From Phlebotomus papatasi (taxonomy: Eukaryota > Arthropoda > Insecta > Diptera > Psychodidae): 64,000 bases of DNA. How positions within the stretch are numbered: the stretch's first letter is position 1; each line of letters begins with the position of its first letter. Under the pieces are notes generated by a model. The model worked only from the letters and a program-made list of their open reading frames with translations, did no database searches and was not told the DNA's origin. Location of the stretch: the NCBI RefSeq assembly GCF_024763615.1, contig NC_077222.1, positions 25,234,001 through 25,298,000 of the forward strand, in the 5' to 3' direction. This document shows, in pieces, positions 11,310-22,710 of the stretch. A program made the position numbers and the translations under genes.

Positions 11310-13134
11310 ATGAGCGCCATTAGTGGTGAGAACATAAAGTTTCCTTATTCAAAAGAGCTACGGAACTTAAAATTTCTCTTCGATTTTACACAGTAATTTC
11401 ATAATACATCCAAAAGTAAATTAGTAATATTTTTTTTGTATTTTGGAGAGATCCTAACTGCCTCTTTGTGATTCAAGCGCCACCAGCGGTGGGCACAAAA
11501 TGCTTGCATATTCTGCAAAGTGAATTTGCTTTTCAATTTCTCCGCAGATGATCAATATCAGCATTAAACCGTTTAGTTATTTAAGAATTCACATCGAAGA
11601 TTTGTCAAATGTTAAATGTTATCTCAGTTTTGCATATATATCTAAAATCTGGTAAAAGAGCATTCAACCAAAAACCATCAACCTTTGTTGTGGCATTTCC
11701 TTTTGCCTCTTGTTTTTTGTGATTGACTCTATCTCATCTCACTTGACTCTTTTGGCACTCATTCACCTTTTTCAGAAAGTCTCGGTATTTATATTTTGCA
11801 GGTAAATCTCCCTCCCAGCATTTAAATGTCCAATTTCTAACTCATCTATTCCCTATCTCTAACCTCACCCAAGATGAGTAAGAAAATCCAATCGATGAAA
11901 GTGCATTTTATACGCCATATAGGTCCACTGAAGCACTTTCTTTGACGCAGCTCACCATCATTTCACCCATGTTTAGGAGTGTAATGACTGAGATATTCTT
12001 GATTTCAACATAAATTTTTTATTGCCAGAGGCTAGAAATTTTACTATATGAAGTGGCTCCAAGAGGCAAAAACCCGACACTCATGCGGCGTTAGATTTTG
12101 TGGTGAATGGGGATATAAGGAAAATTGTGAAATTTGATTCTCTACTCTTTTTGTCAGAGCATAATTTGAAGCCGACCAGCATCGCGTCATCCTAAACCAC
12201 CTCAAAAGCCATGCGGGAGATGTTGCCAACTGCACTAAAAGCCTTTGAGTAAAATTCCGGAAATTATTTAAAAAACAGCCTTATAGTCCAAGAAGAGGGT
12301 TTAAATACCACGTAAATCTAGCAAATAGTCCAAATGCATCCCTATGATGGCAATCCTTGTGAATTGTGTTCAATTTGCTGGAATTCCCAGAATTATTTGC
12401 AAAGGAAGACCAAAATTGAATAAACCCGGTGCAAGTGAATGGAAAATCTCTTGATAAGAATTGATGCGGAAATAGCAGCCTAATTGCTTTATACAGAGAA
12501 TCAATTGAATTCTGCATTCACAGTTTGGAGAATCAACCAGAGTTTCTCCCATGAAAATAGTTTAAAATTTGAATTGACGTGCCCATAATAATTTATGAAT
12601 ACAGGCCCGATTCTCTCAGTCAGAGTTTTGGGACGAGAATTGCAATAACCTACTATTAATTAGACATAAATTTTAAAACTTTCTTTTGTGCAAAATCTAG
12701 CATGACTTACAATATATCACAATTTACTCTCCACAAGTGGTACCAATAAATCACTCAATTTAGAATTTACAAGAGAAATCTCACTTCCTTTAATGACCCT
12801 TACATCTCTGGACTGCCTTAATGGCGTGTGCTAAGTTTAAAAGTCGGCAGAGACGCTAAAAAATGACTCTTAAATACTTTGAAGCAATAAAAGTGCTGGA
12901 GGAGTAATTTAGAGTAATTTTCAACAATGACTTAAGTTGAGTTCCTTTCTGAGTAAAGTAGAACGAGTTCTAAAGAAATTAAAAGATTGCACCCCGGCTG
13001 ATCACACGTTATCAATCTATATTTTATTTATTCGTTCTTCTAACATTTTTTATTGGCAATTTGATTACACTTTTATTAATTTCAGAATTATTATAAAAAT
13101 ATAAATTTGAGAAATTTACAATTTGGAATAGAAT
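11310..13134. other. gene-free DNA
   Basis: Two diverged direct repeats, AGCGCCATTAGTGGTG near 11312 and AGCGCCACCAGCGGTG near 11476, are the only structure seen. The minus-strand open frames at 12044-12552 overlap one another in two frames and show no motif. The stretch 11680-12600 is somewhat richer in GC and of higher complexity, possibly regulatory, but nothing firm can be said. Confidence 0.45.
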
Positions 13135-13214
13135 CGATGGTTCAGAATAAAACTTGAACAACTCTCAAATGGCAGATTTTACAGAAGAGGAATTTTAAGC
13201 TTGAAAATTTTAGA
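13135..13214. mobile_element. MITE (CGATCCCTC family), left half
   Basis: Starts CGATGGTTCAGAATAAAACT and follows the intact element at 6447-6674 for about 80 bp (AACAACTCTCAAATGGC...). It then breaks at a GATA microsatellite. The matching right half is at 15187-15308, so about 2 kb of later insertions separates the halves. Confidence 0.65.
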
Positions 13215-13228
13215 TAGAGAGATCGATC

Positions 13229-13256
13229 GGTAGATAGATAGATAAATAGATAAATA
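13229..13256. repeat. GATA microsatellite
   Basis: A run of TAGATAGATAGATAAATAGA type repeats. It continues as TAGATAGATATATAAATAGA after the element at 13257-13584, so that element landed inside the microsatellite. Confidence 0.85.
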
Positions 13257-13584
13257 CAGTGCCCGCTTTTTAATCCGGATGATTGGGAGACAATATAACA
13301 GATGTCCGCTTCGTAATTCGGATGGATTTTTTGAATTTGCTCAATGTCTCGAAAATATAACACAAGATGTTTTTGTAGAATTAGTATAAAAGTTTTAAAG
13401 AAGATTAAAAAGAGATAATTAGAGAATTCCATGTTATTATACTTCATTTATTAAACAAAAACATCACAGGATAATTTATTTTCAATGCTGAACACATACG
13501 CACACATGACCTCAAAATTATTTTAAATGTAACCGTCGATAATTCGTCCGGATTACGCCGATCCGGATTAGAGAGCGGGCACTG
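13257..13584. mobile_element. pogo-like MITE, 328 bp
   Basis: The left end CAGTGCCCGCTTTTTAATCC is mirrored by GGATTAGAGAGCGGGCACTG. TA lies on both sides (13255-13256 and 13585-13586). CAGT ends with TA duplication are typical of pogo/Tigger-type elements. A second internal CCGGAT motif is inverted on the two sides. There is no transposase, and the minus-strand frames here are chance. Confidence 0.75.
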
Positions 13585-13859
13585 TAGATAGATATATAAA
13601 TAGATATTCATCAAAAAATGCTTTAAAAACGTAACCATTTACAAAAACAGTGATTGCTTATTGCTCTTCATTCTATTGCGTCCATCGCCGTCTTAGCGTT
13701 GGTGACCAACCCCCTGTGGCAATCCTTCGCAGATTGTATAAACCGTTGCAGAAAATCTGCATTTTTATGGGTAGATCTTCCTTACAAAATTACATACTTT
13801 AACATTTTTTTTTAGTATTGATAGAGTATAAGATTTCTAAAGAAAAGCTATGTAATCCA

Positions 13860-13912
13860 TTGGGAGGAGATCTCGACCTCGGGGCAGATCTAGGACAAGG
13901 TGGCTGACTTAA
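13860..13912 (+). pseudogene. non-LTR retrotransposon C-terminal fragment
   Basis: Read on the + strand this gives RRSRPRGRSRTRWLT, a stop, then IQDL. That is the arginine-rich GRPRTRW motif found near the C-terminus of many insect non-LTR retrotransposon polyproteins. The same motif appears better preserved on the minus strand at 42120-42325. Only about 50 bp is recognisable, and the in-frame stop marks it as dead. Confidence 0.5.
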
Positions 13913-14016
13913 ATTCAGGATCTTCATAGATTGAGTCTTGCATCTTACAGTGTTGTTTTAAGACACTTAACAGTTTGGCTGAAACTCTTGCGTGATTTTA
14001 ATCTAAGGGGTAGATA

Positions 14017-14294
14017 CAGGGGCCTCTCGACATTTCATTTTTCCATTCGTTTTTGCATAGAGGCACTGAAGACTATTGGCAAGTGTTTTCCTAAAGAGAA
14101 TTAACTTATCAGTCTGATATATTTCGAAATCGTCCATTAAAAGCCATCTATAAATACATATTTCATAATACTCGTCGAAATAATACAAGAACTATGAGAA
14201 TATTTGGTTAAGTCGCGGTGCAAATATCTGCAAATTTTTTTACAAGGAAAAGTGAAAAATAGCTTCACTTTTTATTAGACTTAATGGGCCCCTG
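14017..14294. mobile_element. hAT-like MITE, copy 2
   Basis: A 278 bp element with ends CAGGGGCCTCTCGAC and GGGCCCCTG. Closely similar along its length to 4016-4294. I could not find a convincing target duplication here. Confidence 0.75.
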
Positions 14295-14623
14295 CCCTGT
14301 AAGTCTGCCCCTTACGGTTCATTCGAGTGCTGAAATTCCACGACATAAATCTAAACGAACCACACAGGTTAAACGTGTCACACGAGTTTAAGCAAACGCT
14401 ATACTTCATAAGAACTAACTGATATATAAATCTGCAGTCTTTGCTAAAATCGTGTCAACCTGTCGATTTTTACTAAGTAACATGACGATCTGTCGATTTC
14501 TGGCCTAATTGTGTCAATCTGTCAATTTCTAGCTCCAGTCTGAGAGCCAAACCTTATTTTAGCCTCTGTTTCGTTCTCTCTCGACTATAAAGAAGGTGTC
14601 TTGGCTCCGTAGAAGCCTTAGAC

Positions 14624-14756
14624 CGGAGGCGTGCAAGAACCGTTGAAAGTGAATTAACGTCAATTGAAACATGTACGTCAATGATCAAAACGCTACCAGA
14701 ACAAACTTATTTTAACGTTTATTCGGTTTCAACGGTTCTTGCACACCTCTGCCTTA
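14624..14756. mobile_element. short MITE with GTGCAAGAACCGTTGAAA stem
   Basis: GTGCAAGAACCGTTGAAA near 14631 is mirrored by TTTCAACGGTTCTTGCAC near 14727-14744. Flanking GGAGGC / GCCTTA are also roughly inverted. About 130 bp in all, so it would fold as one hairpin. Confidence 0.7.
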
Positions 14757-15162
14757 CTGTGTTATCACACTTTCACATTAAAATTTTAATATGATTCACA
14801 TTAATTGTCGCTGGTGAGAGTCCGAATGTGTAATTTGTGTGTTTAAATCATTTTATATTCAAAATTTGATCTATTTGTTGATAAAAACGTAGACTTGGCC
14901 CGCAAAATTTGATATAAATTGATTTATAGCATTAATGCGAAAAATTAATGCGATTTTCTCTTTAATTTTTTAATGTGAAAAATATTTATGCTTTAGGTAA
15001 ATTTAAACTTATTTTTGCAGACCAAGTTGACTTCTTTATCAATAAATAGAAAAACCCCAAATATTAAGTGACTCAAAGACACAAATAACATATTTGGGCG
15101 CTTACAAGCGACAATTAATGTGAATCACATTAAAATTTTAATGTGCAAGTGTAATAACGCCC
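14757..15162. mobile_element. MITE with ~55 bp TIRs and TTA flanks
   Basis: The left arm CTGTGTTATCACACTTTCAC, with TTAAAATTTTAATATGATTC further in, is mirrored at 15108-15162 (ending GTGTAATAACGCCC). TTA flanks both ends (14754-14756 and 15163-15165), giving a 3 bp target duplication. The interior is AT-rich and non-coding. Confidence 0.8.
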
Positions 15163-15186
15163 TTAGACACTTCTTACTGACATGAG

Positions 15187-15308
15187 TTCAGATATAATAT
15201 TTACAAATGAGGTAGGAGATATCAAGGATTACCAAAATGCACGATGAAATGATGAAAAACCGAATTTTGCAAATTTTAGAGTTAGTCGAGTCTTATTCTG
15301 AGCCGTCG
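15187..15308. mobile_element. MITE (CGATCCCTC family), right half
   Basis: ATATAATATTTAC...ATATCAAGGATTACC...GAGTCTTATTCTGAGCCGTCG matches the right half of 6447-6674. With 13135-13214 it forms one disrupted copy. Confidence 0.6.
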
Positions 15309-18099
15309 AAATGAAATATCGCTACATTTTAATTGTAGTGATTTAGTTTTTCGATAATTTAATCATAATCTCAAGTAAAACGTAAAGCTCAAAGCTTATT
15401 AACATGAAAGCTTGATTGCACAGTTGTTTGTGATTTTATTTTCACAATTAATGTGACAAAAGAAGTTCATGTAGCTAAGGTTAGAGCCACCTAATTCAAT
15501 GGAACTCTAAAGTTTCTTTATCGAAATATTAATAGGACTAATTGTTTGTTTATTTGTAGATCGGTTTTGATCAAGTTTTTAACCTTTAGAAGCAGTTTCA
15601 TGATTTATAATCTTTTCTAATAAGATGAAGTCTATATCACCATTACTAGTCGTTTCCGTTACTGTTTTTCTGTATTGACATTCACAGAAGGGTAAATTTT
15701 CCTTAAATAGCAGAACTCCAATACTTCAGGCTTTACTGAACTTGTATAGGACAATATTAAATTAATTCTGTTGCTGTTGAAATCTTGCAACTGTTACTAA
15801 TAGCCCTGTCGTCCGCACGAGGGCACTGATTTCTCCCGCAAGTGGCGCTGTTAACTGTTCCCAACCTTGAATTTTTATAATGTTCTAATCGAAAAATTTG
15901 ACCAAATGAAATAAAAATTCATGGAAACTGTACCAAAAACAACTAAAGCATGTTCAAAATTTTCGCATAAATTTTCGAATAAAATTTTTTGTCTGGATAG
16001 ACCATTAATGCACAGACTTTCCTACAAGGTTCTCCAAAACTTTCAATAGTTTGTATTTTTTGCAGATTATGAAATTATGAAAAAATATGTATTTGAAGTT
16101 GAAACCTAATTCAAAAACAAATTTCGAAAATGTGAAAATTCGGATTACTTACTATTCCATCCGTTTTATTACAATATTGTGCAATATATTAATTCAAGAG
16201 TAATTACTGTAGTGAATGATCCCAACTCCGTAGAAAATATCGCTTCTACATTTTGCATTACTACCAAAATGACATTCAAAGTGCATTAGAATAAATGTAT
16301 GGTCAGCCGGGATAGAGACATTTAAATTTCTAACTCTGCATGCACCTCATGTATGATCTTTCTTATAAGATGCAGGTAAGTTAGATAGAAGAGTTACCAT
16401 AATTAAAATAATTAGTTGAAAAGAGGGAGAGGATGAAAAAGAATTTTCACCTTTTTCTTGGCAATTTCTCGAGAGCAATTGTTCTAAATAAGAAATTCTT
16501 CCAGTGAGCTTCATTGGTTCTTTTTTCTTCTTCAGCATCTCTCTCTCAAACATCTTCTCATCAAGTCATAATTTTCCTCACACTAAGGTGCACCTCATTC
16601 CACGTTTAGAATGCAATTAACAATGTAATTACACTACTCTTGCGTACACAATCTCTCCAGCTACATCACTTATATACATCTCAATGCAGAAGAATCTCTT
16701 AAGCAAGTGTATCTCTTTCACGGAGTTATTTCAACAAACCATTCTCTGCTGAATTAGTAGGAGATGCTAAAGGTGCTTCCAGCAAGAGGTGCAGACTAAT
16801 GTACAATAGAAAAAAAGTTGCGCTTTATTGAAGAAAAGTGATTGAAATTGTTGAAGCATTTTCATCAACGATTGAATACCATGAGAACATTCTTGGAAAA
16901 AAGAAATAGTTAAACGGTTTGTTTGGTAGGATGGGAGAAATTTCACAAAATCATCTTAGAATTAACTCAAATCACCCAATTTGAGATGACTGACTTTATT
17001 CTTCTTTGGAACTCTCGATTGATTACCTTCAATCAATTAAATTGATTTATTTTTTCTCTCTCTTTTACTTAAAAATAAATAGAATGGGATTCTACAGAGT
17101 GCAAAAAGGAACCTATTTACGTTGATAAATCAATTTTCTACTGTGTAAACATAGACAAAAAACCCTTAGCCCTTTGAGGAATTTTCAACCCTCTTGCGAA
17201 ACAATTCTTCGTATTGTATACCTTCTAAAATATTCATTAGGCTCTATCCCAAGATGTCGATGTACAAAGGAACAATTATATTTATTGAAGGTGTCCTTTA
17301 ACCCGAAGGAAATTCATCTAAATATGTATATTTTCACTCTGTTATTTTAAATTGATTAAAAATAGTCGGGGATTGCCATTCTCTTTAAAGGGAATGATGT
17401 TGCGAAAAAATAAATTACCTAAAAATTAGCAAATTTACCAAATGTTTTATAAATGTTAAAAGAACATTTTTTGGAAGCTTTTAAAGAAATTATTATAAAC
17501 GAACAAATCATAAGTTTAATTTTTTTCTCAATATATGTCAAAAAAAAATTAACAAAAGAATTGTTATTTCTGCTAAACATTGTTATTTATTTTAAAATAC
17601 AGGAACTATTTAAATTTTGATTGTAAGGCAGGATATAGGATGAAGTACTGTCAAAGTTGAATGAAACTCTAAGAAAACGAATACCATTTTATTAAGTATA
17701 TAACTTGTGATTTAATATGAAAGGCAGTTAATTTAACAAACCTTTAGTAAAGAACGAAAAAAGTATATATAAATTCCATTTGAAAATTATTTTCGCTGGG
17801 GAGTGTCTACAGAAGTTATGAATTCTTTAAGGTGATTTAACTTTCATTAATCATAATTGCAAACTTGTATTTATAGTGAATAGGATTCCCTTGGTAAACT
17901 GCTACTCAAAAAATAGTTAATTTAACTAAAGTTCCCTAAATACGTCTTTTAAAATTATTATTTAGCAATTAATTTTGCTGAGCATCTCAAAATGAATTAC
18001 AGAGACTTTTGTGTTCTTAATAGTCTTTTTGTTCTAAAGAATAATAGATAATACGGTCCAACCTGTCGCCACGAATGATCCTACACCATCGAATACGTA
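15309..18099. other. gene-free DNA
   Basis: No recognised gene. The minus-strand frame at 16347-16553 has no family motif. 15800-15850 holds a GGGCAC / AAGTGGCGCTG segment recalling the GGCGCTG blocks of the 4.6-6.4 kb element, too short to classify. The rest is AT-rich. Confidence 0.5.
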
Positions 18100-18279
18100 A
18101 GGGAAACCGGGGCACCACCAAACACGGGGTATCACCAAACACTAATTTTTATTTCTAAACTACTTGAACTATCTCGACCATTCCTTCAGCGGACAAGCAT
18201 CCCTATAGTGCCTATAAATTCCTATAGGTCTTGTCCGATTAAAAAATCGCAGTATTTGGTGGTGCCCCAGTTTCCCCTG
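18100..18279. mobile_element. MITE with GGGGCACCACCAAA ends
   Basis: The left end GGGAAACCGGGGCACCACCA is mirrored by TGGTGGTGCCCCAGTTTCCC. TA occurs close to both ends, although the outermost bases do not align perfectly. About 180 bp, non-coding. Confidence 0.7.
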
Positions 18280-18431
18280 TAAGCAAAGTTAACAACATAC
18301 ATTCCGGGACCAACCCCAAAAATGTATATATAAAGAGTATTAGAGCATAAGACATAAGGCTTAAGTAGTAGATTAATTACTTTAGAAAAATCCTTTTTCT
18401 ACGATAACGATTTGTTTTACTTTAGTCATTA

Positions 18432-18630
18432 GGGGTAAGTGGGGATCTTTGAAAGTGAGGCACCTTTGAAATTGAATTTTTTCACCTGTTTTTAAACAAA
18501 ATTGAGTCTTATTGTGATATAATTTAGCTGCACAAACGGATTGAGAAGCTAAATTACATTATGATATGGCTCAGTTCCATTTAAACATATAGGAGAAAAA
18601 ACGCGTATTCAAAGGATCCCCACTTCCCCC
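18432..18630. mobile_element. TA-flanked MITE, GGGGTAAGTGGGGATC ends
   Basis: TA / GGGGTAAGTGGGGATCTTTG at the left and TCAAAGGATCCCCACTTCCC at the right, then TA. 199 bp. A TA duplication suggests the Tc1/mariner group. The terminal GGGTAAGTG echoes the element at 50783-51207. Confidence 0.8.
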
Positions 18631-18632
18631 TA

Positions 18633-19079
18633 TAAAAAAAGTAAAGTTTTTAGCGGTTTGAGAAAACTAATAATTCACTTTGATGTTTATAATAATCTTA
18701 AATTTAAAAATCTTCCTAATATATCAATGTCTTTAAATATTCAATTATTAAATTGTTTGTAAATTTAACAAAACTATTGTAGGTATTAAGAAAAAAATCG
18801 GGTTTTAAAAATTTCAAGAAAAATTACAAAGGCTTTCAAGAATTTAATAAAACAGTCCATTAATTTTTCTTTGTACAAAATATTCCTGATAATAAGAAGA
18901 TTATTTTCACTCTATGTAAATTTAACCAAACTTGTGTAAAAATCTACAAAATTTACTAGAAAAGTAGATGATAAAGCAGGTAAAAGCCTATTGTGATTTT
19001 TTTTATTTTTTTTTTCATTCATCGCAACGGATATTTTGGGAATACGGCGTCCCAGTTGTCCGGTATAGAACTATTAGGG
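18633..19079. other. gene-free AT-rich DNA
   Basis: AT-rich spacer. Near 19017-19070 a segment (CATCGCAACGG...GGGAATACGGCGTC) vaguely resembles the arm at 730-760. No gene. Confidence 0.45.
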
Positions 19080-19427
19080 CCCATTTATAGCTATGTAATA
19101 CAATTTTGAACTTGGAATACAACGTAGAAATTGTATTACATCGTAGAAGTTGGAATACATCGTAGAAATTGTATTACATCTTTGAAGTTGGAATATCATC
19201 ATCATCATTAATCATCATCATCGTTTCCAACCGCTTATCACTATTGGGGGGCGGGGAAGTTGGAATCCAACGTAGAAATTGTAATACAATTTTGAAGTTG
19301 GAATACAACGTAGAAATTGTATTACAATTTTGAACTTGGAATACAACGTAGAAATTGTATTACATCGTAGAAGTTGGAATACAACTTTCAAAATATCATG
19401 TCAGTGGATTCCCTATCTCCTCTCTAG
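19080..19427. repeat. fold-back left terminal segment
   Basis: Alternating inverted copies of AATTGTATTACA / TTGGAATACAACGTAG phrases. In the middle (about 19195-19262) sits an (ATC)n run followed by CCAACCGCTTATCACTATTG and a G-rich run, which resembles the 3' tail of the non-LTR retrotransposon seen at 42120-42170. A mirror of this segment is at 27506-28075. Confidence 0.85.
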
Positions 19428-22124
19428 GAAATCCCAGATCCTCTGGGATTTTCTTGCATATTATGCCCAAGACTCTTCAGATACCTTCCGTGGTCAGAGG
19501 ATTTCTGGAGCTTCCTCCAAGAAATCCCAGATCTTTTGGGATTTTCTTGCATATTATGCCCAAGACTCTTCAGATACCTTCCGTGGTCAGAGGATTTCTG
19601 GAGCTTCCTCCAAGAAATCCCAGATCTTTTGGGATTTTCTTGCATATTATGCCCAAGACTCTTCAGATACCTTCCGTGGTCAGAGGATTTCTGGAGCTTC
19701 CTCCAAGAAATCCCAGATCTTTTGGGATTTTCTTGCATATTATGCCCAAGACTCTTCAGATACCTTCCGTGGTCAGAGGATTTCTGGAGCTTCCTCCAAG
19801 AAATCCCAGATCTTTTGGGATTTTCTTGCATATTATGCCCAAGACTCTTCAGATACCTTCCGTGGTCAGAGGATTTCTGGAGCTTCCTCCAAGAAATCCC
19901 AGATCTTTTGGGATTTTCTTGCATATTATGCCCAAGACTCTTCAGATACCTTCCGTGGTCAGAGGATTTCTGGAGCTTCCTCCAAGAAATCCCAGATCTT
20001 TTGGGATTTTCTTGCATATTATGCCCAAGACTCTTCAGATACCTTCCGTGGTCAGAGGATTTCTGGAGCTTCCTCCAAGAAATCCCAGATCTTTTGGGAT
20101 TTTCTTGCATATTATGCCCAAGACTCTTCAGATACCTTCCGTGGTCAGAGGACTTCTGGAGCTTCCTCCAAGAAATCCCAGATCTTTTGGGATTTTCTTG
20201 CATATTATGCCCAAGACTCTTCAGATACCTTCCGTGGTCAGAGGATTTCTGGAGCTTCCTCCAAGAAATCCCAGATCTTTTGGGATTTTCTTGCATATTA
20301 TGCCCAAGACTCTTCAGATACCTTCCGTGGTCAGAGGACTTCTGGAGCTTCCTCCAAGAAATCCCAGATCTTTTGGGATTTTCTTGCATATTATGCCCAA
20401 GACTCTTCAGATACCTTCCGTGGTCAGAGGATTTCTGGAGCTTCCTCCAAGAAATCCCAGATCTTTTGGGATTTTCTTGCATATTATGCCCAAGACTCTT
20501 CAGATACCTTCCGTGGTCAGAGGATTTCTGGAGCTTCCTCCAAGAAATCCCAGATCTTTTGGGATTTTCTTGCATATTATGCCCAAGACTCTTCAGATAC
20601 CTTCCGTGGTCAGAGGATTTCTGGAGCTTCCTCCAAGAAATCCCAGATCTTTTGGGATTTTCTTGCATATTATGCCCAAGACTCTTCAGATACCTTCCGT
20701 GGTCAGAGGATTTCTGGAGCTTCCTCCAAGAAATCCCAGATCTTTTGGGATTTTCTTGCATATTATGCCCAAGACTCTTCAGATACCTTCCGTGGTCAGA
20801 GGATTTCTGGAGCTTCCTCCAAGAAATCCCAGATCTTTTGGGATTTTCTTGCATATTATGCCCAAGACTCTTCAGATACCTTCCGTGGTCAGAGGATTTC
20901 TGGAGCTTCCTCCAAGAAATCCCAGATCTTTTGGGATTTTCTTGCATATTATGCCCAAGACTCTTCAGATACCTTCCGTGGTCAGAGGACTTCTGGAGCT
21001 TCCTCCAAGAAATCCCAGATCTTTTGGGATTTTCTTGCATATTATGCCCAAGACTCTTCAGATACCTTCTGTGGTCAGAGGATTTTTGGAGCTTCCTCCA
21101 AGAAATCCCAGATCTTTCGGGATTTTCTTGCATATTATGCCCAAGACTCTTCAGATACCTTCCGTGGTCAGAGGATTTCTGGAGCTTCCTCCAAGAAATC
21201 CCAGATCTTTTGGGATTTTCTTGCATATTATGCCCAAGACTCTTCAGATACCTTCCGTGGTCAGAGGATTTCTGGAGCTTCCTCCAAGAAATCCCAGATC
21301 TTTTGGGATTTTCTTGCATATTATGCCCAAGACTCTTCAGATACCTTCCGTGGTCAGAGGATTTCTGGAGCTTCCTCCAAGAAATCCCAGATCTTTTGGG
21401 ATTTTCTTGCATATTATGCCCAAGACTCTTCAGATACCTTCCGTGGTCAGAGGATTTCTGGAGCTTCCTCCAAGAAATCCCAGATCTTTTGGGATTTTCT
21501 TGCATATTATGCCCAAGACTCTTCAGATACCTTCCGTGGTCAGAGGATTTCTGGAGCTTTCTCCAGGAAATCCCAGATCTTTTGGGATTTTCTTGCATAT
21601 TATGCCCAAGACTCTTCAGATACCTTCCGTGGTCAGAGGATTCCTGGAGCTTTCTCCAGGAAATCCCAGATCTTTTGGGATTTTCTTGCATATTATGCCC
21701 AAGACTCTTCAGATACCTTCTGTGGTCAGAGGATTCTTGGAGCTTTCTCCAGGAAATCCCAGATCTTTTGGGATTTTCTTGCATATTATGCCCAAGACTC
21801 TTCAGATACCTTCAGTGGTCAGAGGATTTCTGGAGCTTCCTCCAAGAAATCCCAGATCTTTTGGGATTTTCTTGCATATTATGCCCAAGACTCTTCAGAT
21901 ACCTTCCGTGGTCAGAGGATTCCTGGAGCTTCCTCCAGGAAATCCCAGATCTTTTGGGATTTTCTTGCATATTATGCCCAAGACTCTTCAGATACCTTCT
22001 GTGGTCAGAGGATTCCTGGAGCTTCCTCCAGGAAATCCCAGATCTTTTGGGATTTTCTTGCATATTATGCCCAAGACTCTTCAGATACCTTCTGTGGTCA
22101 GAGGATTCCTGGAGCTTCCTCCAG
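19428..22124. repeat. 93 bp tandem array, 29 copies
   Basis: The unit starts GAAATCCCAGATCTTTTGGG and repeats every 93 bp from 19428 to 22124 (exactly 29 x 93), with a partial unit after it. Copies in the middle are almost identical. The last seven or so, nearer the centre of the element, are more diverged (CCTCCAGGAAATCC versus CCTCCAAGAAATCC), and the very first is also variant. The unit itself contains the inverted pair ATCCCAGATC...GGGATTTT. Three + frames and one - frame stay open (31 codons per unit). There is no signal peptide or known domain, so coding is unlikely. Confidence 0.95.
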
Positions 22125-22160
22125 GAAATCCCAGATCTTCTTTCCCAGATGCATTTATTT

Positions 22161-22710
22161 TATGCATTTCTCTTCCAATTTTCCTCATTTCCAAGTGAAA
22201 TTTCGCACATCTCAAGCTTGAAGGAGGCTCTAAACAGATGTAAAGTTTGAGGTCCCTATCTCTCATAGTTTCCGAGATAATCGACTTTAAAGATTTTTTG
22301 ACACTTGTATGCATTTCTCTTCCAATTTTCCTCATTTCCAAGTGAAATTTCGCACATCTCAAGCTTGAAGGAGGCTCTAAACAGATGTAAAGTTTGAGGT
22401 CCCTATCTCTCACAGTTTCCGAGATAATCTACTTTAAAGATTTTTTGACACTTGTATGCATTTCTCGCCCAATTTTCCTCATTTCCAAGTGAAATTTTGC
22501 ACATCTCAAGCTTGAAAGAGGCTCTAAACAGATGTAAAATTTGAGGTCCCTATCTCTCATAGTTTCCGAGATAATCGACTTTAAAGATTTTCTGACACTT
22601 GTATGCATTTCTCTTCCAATTTTCCTCATTTCCAAGTTAAATTTCGCACATCTCAAGCTTGAAGGAGGCTCTAAACAGATGTAAAGTTTAAGGTCCCTAT
22701 CTCTCATAGT
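22161..22710. repeat. 147 bp tandem array, short inverted arm
   Basis: The marker GCATTTCTC occurs at 22164, 22311, 22458 and 22605, a strict 147 bp period giving about 3.7 units. These units are the reverse complement of those to the right. The array stops abruptly inside a unit at ...CTCTCATAGT. Confidence 0.95.

Noticed and set aside
13681..13760. Possible tRNA or structured RNA in the GC-richer stretch
   Set aside because: I could not form a cloverleaf with consistent arms or find A and B boxes at proper spacing.
19330..22221. Open frames of 904-963 codons as giant repeat-protein genes
   Set aside because: Three plus frames and one minus frame are open together because the 93 bp unit is a multiple of three. 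No start context, signal, domain or intron structure supports any one of them.
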